DNA from: a virus
Length of the DNA stretch: 21,284 nucleotides
IMG/VR virus record: IMGVR_UViG_3300043567_000482
Span: 1 to 21,284 of that record
Reading direction: 5' to 3' (one strand)
In this document: piece by piece, positions 8,425 to 14,724 of the stretch
Layout: each line of letters opens with the position of its first letter
Numbering within the stretch: position 1 is the first letter of the stretch
Translations under genes and position numbers: made by a program
Notes under the pieces: generated by a model
Seen by the model: the letters and a program-made list of their open reading frames with translations, nothing else
Database searches by the model: none
Told to the model about the DNA's origin: nothing

Positions 8425-10029
8425 TTAACCTTTGGTGTTCCTAGCCTGATATTTGTAACCGATACTATTAAGTCCCCACTTTTGTCCAACTGGACCAGTA
8501 AATTCTATTTGAACAGTTCTTGCCAACCCAAGATTGTTTCCAGTTAAAACAATAGAACTAACCGCACCCGCAGCCCATTCCTCACCCCAGTTTCCGTTGT
8601 TCCAAACAAGATAATCAACATTGGGGGTTTGGGTAACATTAAAAGTTCTTCGGTGCTGACCCTCTCCTTCAGCAAAATCGTGATAAACTTTTACAGCGAT
8701 ACTGGTGGAAGATATAGTTTCTTTAACAACGAAATCAGGACGGCGCCACATCTTCTTTTGAACATAGTTACCACCATCCTGCCACTTAGTTTTATAATAA
8801 CTCGCAAACGAAACATCAGTTGCTTCTGTCCTATCTGAATTTTCTTCATACAAATCAACAATAATAACTCTAGGCAAAGTAGGGTGCATCATAAGCCGAT
8901 AATCGTTATCGGCGTTATCTGTCCACTCGCAACCAGAAACCAAACCCTTATCATCCTGATGTCTAAACAAAGTGTAAGAACCATTATTGATTGACGGGTC
9001 AAAAACAAAATTTGTTGTAGAATTAGATTCAGTACCAGAAGAAGTAGTTGAATACGGCAAAGACAACCAAATTCGTTGACCAACCCAAGACAAAGAAATA
9101 GATTCTATATTAGAATTATTAACATAATTCGCATCAAAAATTGGTTTAATGTTTTCAAACAAATACTCTAAAGAAGAACCGTTATAAAAATATATTCCCT
9201 GTTTACGAACATAAAAGAAAATACCTTTTTCCGTTACCGCAACATGCCTTTTGCTGTCAACGCCAAGGGTTGTTGATAATTCAACAACCTGAAAATTGGC
9301 TGTACTGTAACCAAACAAAACATAAATAGCGTTAGGTTTAAAAATAACTAAGTTACCAGAAACAACAGCCAAAGCAGTTATGCCCTCGCCACCACCCTGA
9401 ATATCAATATAGTCATCTTCATCCCACGAAGCAGGACCATTCTCAATAGACCATCTCAACCTGTTGGGGTAAGAAACAGAATCCTCATTTGTTGAGGCAA
9501 CAAACATTTTGTTTGCGTGAACAATAATGTGGTCAGATTTAGGTATATGTGTTTGGGTGGAAACATTGGTCTGCCAATGACCATGAGCATTAGCGGTTAA
9601 AGCGGTAGCATATGTGTCCGTAGTTTCCCACTTGTAACCAACACTTGAAGAACCGTTAACAATATATAATGTTTTACCCCATTGAGCCACATCCGCACCC
9701 TTGCCAGAAGAACAAGTAATATCGTTACCAGATGAATACTGTAAAGTGGAAAAAGAATCAGAAGTGCAACGATACAACTTTGTTGCTGTAGCCAACATCA
9801 AAGTTGGCGTGCCACCATAAAAAGGAACTAACCTTTTAGGTGCCCAAGTACCAGAAATAGCAGTACCATTCAAACTGCGTTGACCACCCCTAGAGAATAC
9901 TCCACCACGAGGGTCAATTTCCACATTTAACATATCAGGAGATTCGTTATCTTTTAACTGAAATTGGTCCGCACGAAAGTTAAGTCCGCCAGTAAAATCT
10001 TTAATTTCACGAACCTTAACTTTAGCCAT
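8425..10029 (-). CDS. Tail nozzle / stabilisation-like protein, 534 residues
   Basis: A longer frame opens at 10071, but the true start is most likely the ATG at 10029-10027, which shares one base with the upstream TAA (TAATG) and follows AAAAGAAAA. The product starts MAKVKVREIKDFTGGLNFRA, followed by D-N-E-S-P-D-x-L-N-V-E-I-D-P-R-G-G-V. This opening (GGLN, then D-x-E-x-x-x-x-x-N-v-x) is characteristic of podovirus tail tubular B / stabilisation-type proteins. The rest is rich in aromatic residues, Ser/Thr and short beta patterns consistent with a beta-propeller-like fold. It follows the adaptor-like gene, the same order as tail tubular A then B in T7-like phages. The role is to form the short tail nozzle below the adaptor. 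The assignment rests on the opening motif and gene order. Confidence 0.65.
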   Translation of the reverse strand: MAKVKVREIKDFTGGLNFRADQFQLKDNESPDMLNVEIDPRGGVFSRGGQRSLNGTAISGTWAPKRLVPFYGGTPTLMLATATKLYRCTSDSFSTLQYSSGNDITCSSGKGADVAQWGKTLYIVNGSSSVGYKWETTDTYATALTANAHGHWQTNVSTQTHIPKSDHIIVHANKMFVASTNEDSVSYPNRLRWSIENGPASWDEDDYIDIQGGGEGITALAVVSGNLVIFKPNAIYVLFGYSTANFQVVELSTTLGVDSKRHVAVTEKGIFFYVRKQGIYFYNGSSLEYLFENIKPIFDANYVNNSNIESISLSWVGQRIWLSLPYSTTSSGTESNSTTNFVFDPSINNGSYTLFRHQDDKGLVSGCEWTDNADNDYRLMMHPTLPRVIIVDLYEENSDRTEATDVSFASYYKTKWQDGGNYVQKKMWRRPDFVVKETISSTSIAVKVYHDFAEGEGQHRRTFNVTQTPNVDYLVWNNGNWGEEWAAGAVSSIVLTGNNLGLARTVQIEFTGPVGQKWGLNSIGYKYQARNTKG

Positions 10030-10745
10030 TACTGATTTTCTTTTAGATTCTGACCCAGACGAGTCATCCAACCATTAAAGGTTGGACGGCGCTTAGTTTG
10101 ACCAGCAGACAACACCATATGCGCATGGCTGGAAGGCTTAGAAATGTTTTTAGTAGCAAGGACAACAGCCTCATCAAAAGACCTCTTATACTCCGCAGCC
10201 ATAACAGTGTCCTCAAGACGCTGATAAATACGGCTACAAGCGTAATAAACTAAAGCAAAATGTAAGTTGGCACTAGCATCAACAGCATCACCCTCAGTAA
10301 TCCAATCCTCAGGTTCACGATAACCACGAACCTTTAAAGTGCGAACATTATTGGGCTTAGGAAACAAATGAATTTTGCCTTCCCAAATGGCATAAAACAA
10401 AGGGTCACCAGAAGTATCATATGCGCCAACATAAGTTGTCTCAGCCATATCAAAAGGAACCATATCCAAACTTAAACCAATACCAGATTCATCTATGACG
10501 GAAACAATCTGGCTCATAGGGTCGGCAGTAAAAGCACTAATAGTGTACGCCCGTTGCTCGGCAACGGTATTAAAAGTAAAAGACTTTTCTAGGAAAACCC
10601 AACGCTTTTCCAAATCCAAAATACGGTAATAGCCATCACGCAAATAAAGATTTAGCAACGAATCTGGCAAATCTTCAGTATCCAAATCGGTAATATCACG
10701 GACAGTGCTACGCAATGCAGAAGCGGTCATAGTTTGATAAGCCAT
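10029..10745 (-). CDS. Head-to-tail adaptor-like protein (tail tubular A-like), 238 residues
   Basis: The start ATG is preceded by AAGGAG at good spacing. The product is helical at the N-terminus (LRSTVRDITDLDTEDLPDSL, then LNLYLRDGYYRILDLEKRW), with a central beta part containing FYAIWEGKIHLFPKPNN and LKVRGYREPEDW. It ends with a long helix (HFALVYYACSRIYQRLEDTV) that carries basic residues. This arrangement of an N-terminal helix pair, a beta insertion with y-x-i-w-g-x-i-x-l-f-P-x-P, then a C-terminal helix is typical of phage adaptors that sit between portal and nozzle. It is followed with a one-base overlap by the nozzle-like gene, as tail tubular A is followed by B in T7. It would act in the virion at the connector. 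Confidence 0.65.
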   Translation of the reverse strand: MAYQTMTASALRSTVRDITDLDTEDLPDSLLNLYLRDGYYRILDLEKRWVFLEKSFTFNTVAEQRAYTISAFTADPMSQIVSVIDESGIGLSLDMVPFDMAETTYVGAYDTSGDPLFYAIWEGKIHLFPKPNNVRTLKVRGYREPEDWITEGDAVDASANLHFALVYYACSRIYQRLEDTVMAAEYKRSFDEAVVLATKNISKPSSHAHMVLSAGQTKRRPTFNGWMTRLGQNLKENQ

Positions 10746-10747
10746 AA

Positions 10748-10996
10748 CTACTCCTTATCTTTCATTGTTTCAGAAATTTGCTCAATGCTTTTAGCCTGCT
10801 TCAAATGCCCAGCACACAGTTCTTGTCCACGCACCTTATTGGCACCACAAGTATCATCATTACCTGAACACTTATCACCACGACCCACATAAGGCGCGCT
10901 GGCTGTAGCCAAGCGTGCATCATTAGTGGCGGCAAGACGAACATCAGAAACAGGTTTACCATAAAACGCATACGCTGGACGAGAATTTTGTGCCAT
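10748..10996 (-). CDS. 82-residue protein with C-x6-C-x10-C-x2-H metal-site motif
   Basis: The N-terminus is YAFYGKPVSDVR with repeated Ala/Arg. From residue 39 there is G-R-G-D-K-C-S-G-N-D-D-T-C, then R-G-Q-E-L-C-A-G-H-L. Cys43, Cys50, Cys61 and His64 form a C-x6-C-x10-C-x2-H pattern, well suited to one structural zinc. The C-terminus is helical and charged (SIEQISETMKDKE). I recall similar short C-C-C-H proteins in phages of Actinobacteria but cannot name a family with certainty. It lies between the 226-residue protein and the adaptor-like gene, inside the virion-assembly block, so a small assembly or virion role is likely. The ribosome site is weak. Confidence 0.65.
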   Translation of the reverse strand: MAQNSRPAYAFYGKPVSDVRLAATNDARLATASAPYVGRGDKCSGNDDTCGANKVRGQELCAGHLKQAKSIEQISETMKDKE

Positions 10997-10998
10997 AA

Positions 10999-11679
10999 CT
11001 AATTACCTAATTTCCCTATAATATTTTTTAAAGACTTAATACCTTTGGAACCACCCTTAATTGTTGCTTTAGCAATTTTAGTGCCAAACAAATCAGCAAC
11101 AGCAGAAGCCATGTCTCCCTTGGAAGCCTGACCAGTTAAAACATCTTCCCAGTCGTTAGCAAAAGATGCCAACAAATTGTTTTTCCTACCAGCACCATCA
11201 TTACCCATACCATTACCACGAAAAGCGGAAGCAGGACCCAACGGCGAAAGCAAAAACTTTGGGTCAAACTTTATGTTAGGAGTAATAGCATCCTTAATAG
11301 TTCTAACAAGCCAAGGATTTAATGTTCCACCAACCATACCCAAAGCGTTCATGTTAGCACTCATTTCAGCAGCCATAGGATTCAAAACACCTTTGCCACC
11401 TATTGCTGGTGGTGCCCCAAATTTTGTTCTAGCATCATAAGCACTAGCAATACTTTGCTTATCTAAATATTTGGCGTACTCTTGCAAAGCCTTCATACCA
11501 GTAAAAGTTTTACCATCCTTATCGGTATACTCGGCAGCAGATTTATCTTTAAACCTTTGTTGAATACTCCAAGGGTCGGTAACTTTAGGTGTTCCAGCGG
11601 AAGGAGAGGGAGGTGGGACCTCCCGCTGGAACGGAACTTGTTTGGGTTTGGTGCCCTGAGGTTTAGTAAACCTTGGCAT
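10999..11679 (-). CDS. 226-residue basic protein with proline-rich N-terminus, unknown virion-block gene
   Basis: Residues 1-35 are basic and proline-rich (QREVPPPSPSAGTPK). A polar helical stretch follows (about 38-85), then a Gly/Met/Ala-rich centre (GGKGVLNPMAAEMSANMNAL). The C-terminus contains WEDVL at 177-181 and the basic amphipathic segment KIAKATIKGGSKGIKSLKNI at 201-220. That last segment resembles the IAK-x-x-x-K-G segments near the N-termini of the 164- and 168-residue neighbours, but here it is at the C-terminus. No enzyme motif or membrane helix is visible. It is probably a head-associated or ejected protein, from its place between capsid and adaptor genes. The first 90 bases contain a strong inverted repeat (11591-11632). 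Confidence 0.6.
   Translation of the reverse strand: MPRFTKPQGTKPKQVPFQREVPPPSPSAGTPKVTDPWSIQQRFKDKSAAEYTDKDGKTFTGMKALQEYAKYLDKQSIASAYDARTKFGAPPAIGGKGVLNPMAAEMSANMNALGMVGGTLNPWLVRTIKDAITPNIKFDPKFLLSPLGPASAFRGNGMGNDGAGRKNNLLASFANDWEDVLTGQASKGDMASAVADLFGTKIAKATIKGGSKGIKSLKNIIGKLGN
11591..11632 (-). other. GC-rich hairpin inside the start of the 226-residue gene
   Basis: The outer arms GTTCCAGC / GCTGGAAC (11591-11598 and 11625-11632) are 8 of 8 complementary. The inner arms GGGAGGT / ACCTCCC (11608-11614 and 11618-11624) form 7 more pairs over a 3-base loop, with 9 unpaired bases on one side. The structure lies 47-89 bases after the start codon and encodes the proline-rich stretch. There is no U-run after it, so it is not a standard terminator. 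It could slow or regulate early elongation, or be a by-product of Pro/Gly codons. Confidence 0.5.
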
Positions 11680-11682
11680 AAA

Positions 11683-13158
11683 TTATTTCTTTTCTAAAAC
11701 TAGTTTGCCATCTTTGTCACGAACCCATTTACGACCCTTAAGTTGTGATTTAGGAAGTTCTGCTGGAATAAATTCTGTTGAATAACCTTCACCAGCCCTA
11801 GTTGTAAAACCTTTACCATATTTTTTTTCCAACATAGCAATTCGTTCTGCTTCTCGTGCCGCTTTAGAAGCCTTGGTTGATTCTGCCGCTTTTTCAACAC
11901 GAGCAATATCTTGAGGTGTCTGCGCTTTACCAGTAATTTTCGGTACACCCTTAAGCAATTCCAAATACTTTTCTTTGGTAATAGCACCACGACCATAATC
12001 TTTGGTAATTTTTTCTAAAGCCTGTTTGGCAGCAGGACTCTTTGATTCCGCTGCCGCCCTCTTGGCTCCTTCAATAATGTTCTTTTCTTGCGCGGACAAC
12101 AACTTGGCACCAGTACCATCATCCGTAACATTTTTTGATTTAGATTTACTAGTAACAGTTTGGTCAACATCCTCATAAACATAAGGTTTGCCATCCGCTG
12201 TTTTCAACTTAGGAACTCTAACTTCTTTACCGTCACGAATAATTGTTTCGTAAACAGTTTTGCCATTTTCGTCTTTAACTTGTTCCAAAGAATCTACCTC
12301 TTTTGCTTTAAACTTCTTATCAGCAGTTATACGCTTAGCCCGTTCAGCAGCAGTCTCATACTGAGGAACCTGCCTACCACCAATTTCTTTAAAGATTTGC
12401 TCACCCTCAGCGTTTTTAATTGGATACAAAGTTTTGTCATCCAAAACAGACATCGCTTTATCTCTTGCACTTCCAGCACCCTCACGAATAGCCTTTTTGT
12501 CCAAAGCATCCAAACCAGCCCTAGCACCAGACATCTTAGCCTTCTCTGGTGTCATAGCCTTAAGGTTTGTTACACGAGTGGTTAAACCTTGTTCAGCAGA
12601 TTTTGCTATTTGCTGGAACTGTTTGCCAACTTCAATAATTTCTTCTGCGATAAGTTTATCTAATTCATTTTGGGTAAATTTTTTGCCAGCAGCAGTAGCC
12701 TCTTCAACTTTTTTGGCAACACGCTTTTCGGCAACCTGTTCAATTTTGTTGGTAGTAGCCAAATCCATTTTAGCAAAAGTTGCATCCAACTGTTTTTCAA
12801 ATCCTTTTTCAGCCAAACGAGTTTTACCACTCTCAGAAAAAACTCCTTCAACAATTTTTTCATCCCTTTTAATAAACTCATCAGCGTTAGCCAACCCTCT
12901 TTCAGCCCTAGAAAGCATAGACTTTTCTGCTTGAACAGCCTGATTAGCCTTGTTGGCAGCCTTATTGGCTGCCTTCTGAGCAGACTTATCAAGAATACCA
13001 GAAACCTTAGGTGCAGCATCAGCAACAGCAGCCTTGGTTACAGCAGCCGCTTCGTCCCCGCCACCACGAGCAGCCTTAATAGCGGCTTCAATAACATCAT
13101 CGGTTTTGCCCAACTCTTTTAATGCCTTTTTTAAAAGGTCTTCCCAAGGTAAAGCCAT
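11683..13158 (-). CDS. 491-residue Ala/Lys/Glu-rich coiled-coil protein, unknown virion-block gene
   Basis: The ATG has AAGGAAG nine bases upstream. Residues 1-45 (MALPWEDLLKKALKELGKTD, then D-V-I-E-A-A-I-K-A-A-R-G-G-G-D-E-A) align without gaps with the N-terminus of the upstream 168-residue protein, including G17, D20, I23, K28 and GGxDEA at 32-37. Residues about 55-220 are continuous charged helix. Two related segments of beta character follow: 247-270 (IKNAEGEQIF...VPQYETA) and 294-321 (VKDENGKTVY...VPKLKTA), a likely internal duplication. More helix spans about 355-445, and the end has RKWVRDKDGKLVLEKK. There is no recognised family. A packaged head protein or an assembly factor fits the context. 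Composition is typical of podovirus internal proteins, although the gene lies before the adaptor rather than after it. Confidence 0.6.
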   Translation of the reverse strand: MALPWEDLLKKALKELGKTDDVIEAAIKAARGGGDEAAAVTKAAVADAAPKVSGILDKSAQKAANKAANKANQAVQAEKSMLSRAERGLANADEFIKRDEKIVEGVFSESGKTRLAEKGFEKQLDATFAKMDLATTNKIEQVAEKRVAKKVEEATAAGKKFTQNELDKLIAEEIIEVGKQFQQIAKSAEQGLTTRVTNLKAMTPEKAKMSGARAGLDALDKKAIREGAGSARDKAMSVLDDKTLYPIKNAEGEQIFKEIGGRQVPQYETAAERAKRITADKKFKAKEVDSLEQVKDENGKTVYETIIRDGKEVRVPKLKTADGKPYVYEDVDQTVTSKSKSKNVTDDGTGAKLLSAQEKNIIEGAKRAAAESKSPAAKQALEKITKDYGRGAITKEKYLELLKGVPKITGKAQTPQDIARVEKAAESTKASKAAREAERIAMLEKKYGKGFTTRAGEGYSTEFIPAELPKSQLKGRKWVRDKDGKLVLEKK

Positions 13159-13160
13159 AG

Positions 13161-13667
13161 TTATCTTCCTTCGTTTTTCTTTTTAATCATCTCTTTGTAT
13201 TCACGCTGTTTCCTCAACGCCTCCGCCCGAGCCTCGGGCGTACGGGTAGCAGCATGAGCAGCCTTGTTTTCTGCTTTTTCTGCCGCCTTTTTTGCACGAC
13301 CAGCCTCAGTTAACTTTTCAGTATTCTTAGCGTGGACAAAGCGGTTGTACGCAGTTTTAACTTGTGCCGCGTCCATTTCATCAAAGGTAGATGGCTCAAT
13401 AAAATCAGAATACTTAAAGTTTTCAAAAGCAATAGAATTATACTCTGGCTTAACGAGTTTTGGTTTAGTTATTTTGGTTCTCGGCAAACCTTCGTTTGCC
13501 TGAACCAGTTTAGGTGCCGACTTTGTTTCGTCAAGATTTTTTAAAACAGGTGTAACAGCCTCGTCTGTGCCACCCATCAAACCTTTAACAATTTTGGCAA
13601 TGCTAACATCGTCCAAACCGTTATCAACAAGATTTTTTACAATCTTGCCAATATCAAGTGGGTCCAT
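13161..13667 (-). CDS. 168-residue basic protein, tandem relative of the 164-residue protein
   Basis: The N-terminus MDPLDIGKIVKNLVDNGLDD is followed by VSIAKIVKGLMGGTDEA (21-37), then NEGLPR at 58-63, KPEYNS at 73-78 and Y-S-D-F-I nearby. The C-terminal third is a Lys/Ala/Arg-rich helix (AKKAAEKAENKAAHAATRTP). GLPR occupies exactly residues 60-63 here and in the protein encoded just upstream, and IAK-x-x-K-G plus the KP-x-x-Y segment also recur, pointing to a tandem duplication. The GGxDEA at 32-37 matches the downstream 491-residue protein at the same positions. The start shares one base with the upstream stop (TAATG) with no strong ribosome site, so translation is coupled. Function unknown; presumed head-associated. 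Confidence 0.6.
   Translation of the reverse strand: MDPLDIGKIVKNLVDNGLDDVSIAKIVKGLMGGTDEAVTPVLKNLDETKSAPKLVQANEGLPRTKITKPKLVKPEYNSIAFENFKYSDFIEPSTFDEMDAAQVKTAYNRFVHAKNTEKLTEAGRAKKAAEKAENKAAHAATRTPEARAEALRKQREYKEMIKKKNEGR
13224..13240 (-). other. Hairpin near the 3' end of the 168-residue gene
   Basis: The perfect 7-base arms CGCCCGA and TCGGGCG enclose a 3-base loop. It lies in the coding region for T-P-E-A-R-A-E-A, about 60 bases before the stop, and is much richer in GC than its surroundings. A few 7-base hairpins are expected by chance in a window this size, so significance is modest. Confidence 0.3.
13483..13500 (-). other. Hairpin over the GLPR codons of the 168-residue gene
   Basis: The perfect arms GGCAAAC and GTTTGCC (7 pairs) enclose a 4-base loop that reads GAAG on the coding strand. 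The arms code for the A-N-E-G-L-P region. The related codons of the 164-residue gene (13985-13998) form a smaller hairpin, CCAAA / TTTGG over CGAA, at the equivalent protein position. Confidence 0.35.
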
Positions 13668-14161
13668 TATCGTCTGCCTGAACGAACCTTCTTAGGGTCC
13701 ATTTTGAGGAACTTTTTAACAAAATCTGCCTCTGGACCAGCAGCAACAAAACCATACCTTTTCTTGTCCTTGTTAACAATTGCTTCTGCTTTGCGAGCAG
13801 AGTTGTATTCCGTTGCACGCCTTTTGCGTGCAGCATCATACTTGTTAACATCCTTCAAAGATTTATCTTTAATCTTTGCAGCACGAATAGCATCCTTATA
13901 TTCCGAGGTGCCCTTCATATATGTTTCGCTATAATTCTTTGGCTTAGAACTAATTACTAATTTTTGTCTTACACGAGGCAAACCAAATTCGTTTGGTACA
14001 ATTACTTGTTTTGATTTTGGGGGTGTACGAGGTGGTATTTTGTTTACTGTAACCGATTTAGGTTTGTTAAATAACCGAGCAGCAGACTTAGCGCCCTTAA
14101 TAACGCCTTTAGCGATATCATCAATACCTTGTGGTTGCAACTCAATAGCAGGTTTACGCAT
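13667..14161 (-). CDS. 164-residue basic protein, first of the duplicated unknown family
   Basis: A GTG at 14218 opens the same frame, but it lies in a long hairpin. The ATG at 14161-14159, preceded by AAAGGATAATGTA, is the better start and gives MRKPAIELQPQGIDDIAKGV. Residues 13-24 (IDDIAKGVIKGA) form a short amphipathic basic helix. A Pro/Lys-rich linker (IPPRTPPKSK) precedes NEFGLPR at 57-63 and KPKNYSET at 73-80. The rest is highly basic and helical and ends KKVRSGRR. There is no enzyme motif. Strong positive charge suggests contact with DNA or with acidic capsid surfaces. It is the first gene after the decoration hairpin and may be a head-internal or ejected protein (inference). Confidence 0.6.
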   Translation of the reverse strand: MRKPAIELQPQGIDDIAKGVIKGAKSAARLFNKPKSVTVNKIPPRTPPKSKQVIVPNEFGLPRVRQKLVISSKPKNYSETYMKGTSEYKDAIRAAKIKDKSLKDVNKYDAARKRRATEYNSARKAEAIVNKDKKRYGFVAAGPEADFVKKFLKMDPKKVRSGRR

Positions 14162-14180
14162 TACATTATCCTTTATATAA

Positions 14181-14224
14181 ATATATGTAGGGAAGGGCGG
14201 GCAGCGCCACTTCCCCACATATAT
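14181..14224 (-). terminator. Long hairpin between decoration gene and the 164-residue gene
   Basis: Coding-strand arms ATATATGT / ACATATAT (8 pairs) continue into GGGGAAG / CTTCCCT (7 pairs, one G-T). After one unpaired base, GGCG / CGCC (4 pairs) closes a 5-base loop: about 19 pairs in 44 bases. It starts 8 bases after the decoration gene stop (14232) and ends 19 bases before the ATG at 14161. The 3' side is followed by TTATATAAAGG, not a good U-run, so it may be a partial terminator, or an RNA-stabilising or processing structure that shields the capsid/decoration message. Confidence 0.6.
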
Positions 14225-14231
14225 GTTTTAA

Positions 14232-14651
14232 TTATGCTCGGTAAATTGAAACCGTGTTTGCGGCAGTGAACACTGCAACATAGGTAGCAGATGACGCTGC
14301 TGCAACCGAAAAGGTTGCTGCAACACCAACAAGCGTTACACCAGAAGCACCAGCAGTTACCACGATTGGGTGGGTTGCTGCGGCGGCATTGACAACGGTG
14401 AATTGGAAACTTGAACCAACACCCTCATCTGTGAACGCTGCACCAAGTTCCGCACCAGTTGGTGTGGTCAAGGTACGGCTTGCCGTTGGGGTCATTGTGT
14501 ACAGTGTGCGTGCTGCACCAGCAAGAGTCGCTGCTGTTTGTACGGTTGCTGCGTCAGTTGCTGCAACTACTGTTACCAACTCTTCCTTGGCTACCCAAGC
14601 GGCGAGTCGTGTACGGTCAATTGCACCATTGTCGTTTGATTTTAGTGGCAT
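14232..14651 (-). CDS. Ala/Thr/Val-rich 139-residue beta protein, capsid decoration candidate
   Basis: The ATG follows AAAGGAAAAAAA. After a polar N-terminal helix (TRLAAWVAKEEL, 14-25) the product is almost entirely small residues and beta-branched amino acids: VVAATDAATVQTAATLAGAA, then strands such as SSFQFTVVNA, HPIVVTAGASGVTLVG and ATYVAVFTA. This is typical of head-decoration or head-fibre proteins. It lies immediately after the major capsid gene and is bracketed by two strong hairpins, an arrangement that suggests very high expression. Its base composition is GC-richer than the downstream genes. It most likely binds the outside of the capsid and stabilises it; a short tail-associated protein is the alternative. 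No named family is recognised. Confidence 0.6.
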   Translation of the reverse strand: MPLKSNDNGAIDRTRLAAWVAKEELVTVVAATDAATVQTAATLAGAARTLYTMTPTASRTLTTPTGAELGAAFTDEGVGSSFQFTVVNAAAATHPIVVTAGASGVTLVGVAATFSVAAASSATYVAVFTAANTVSIYRA

Positions 14652-14690
14652 TTTTTTTCCTTTAGTTAAATTTTGTTTATATTAATAATT

Positions 14691-14710
14691 GTGGGGGCTT
14701 TCGCCCCCAC
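14691..14710 (-). terminator. GC-rich GAAA-loop hairpin after the major capsid gene
   Basis: On the coding strand GTGGGGGC pairs perfectly with GCCCCCAC (8 pairs, six of them GC) around a stable GAAA tetraloop. It begins 15 bases beyond the capsid stop (14725) and ends 39 bases before the decoration gene ATG. The 3' side is AATTATTAATATAAAC, which is AT-rich but not a run of U. A partial terminator or an end-protecting hairpin that makes a stable, abundant capsid message fits the position. It is the clearest RNA structure in an otherwise nearly gapless operon. Confidence 0.7.
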
Positions 14711-14724
14711 TATTACATTTGTTA

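Noticed and set aside
10030-10071. Longer N-terminus of the 534-residue nozzle-like protein
   Set aside because: The extension lies in the end of the adaptor gene, adds a low-complexity Ser/Lys stretch, and the TAATG junction at 10029 is the pattern used throughout the operon.
10067-10086. 7-pair hairpin near the end of the adaptor gene, and similar ones at 13814-13832, 20418-20435 and 21009-21026
   Set aside because: About five perfect 7-pair hairpins with 3-6-base loops are expected by chance in a random sequence of this length, and these lie inside codons with no positional pattern.
12434-13122. Two overlapping plus-strand frames of 150-166 codons opposite the 491-residue gene
   Set aside because: Both are antisense reflections of Ala/Lys/Glu codons (giving Ser/Phe/Leu-rich products) and lack start signals.
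14162-14218. GTG-started N-terminal extension of the 164-residue gene
   Set aside because: It would translate through the long hairpin at 14181-14224 and has no ribosome site, whereas the ATG at 14161 has AAAGGA at good spacing.
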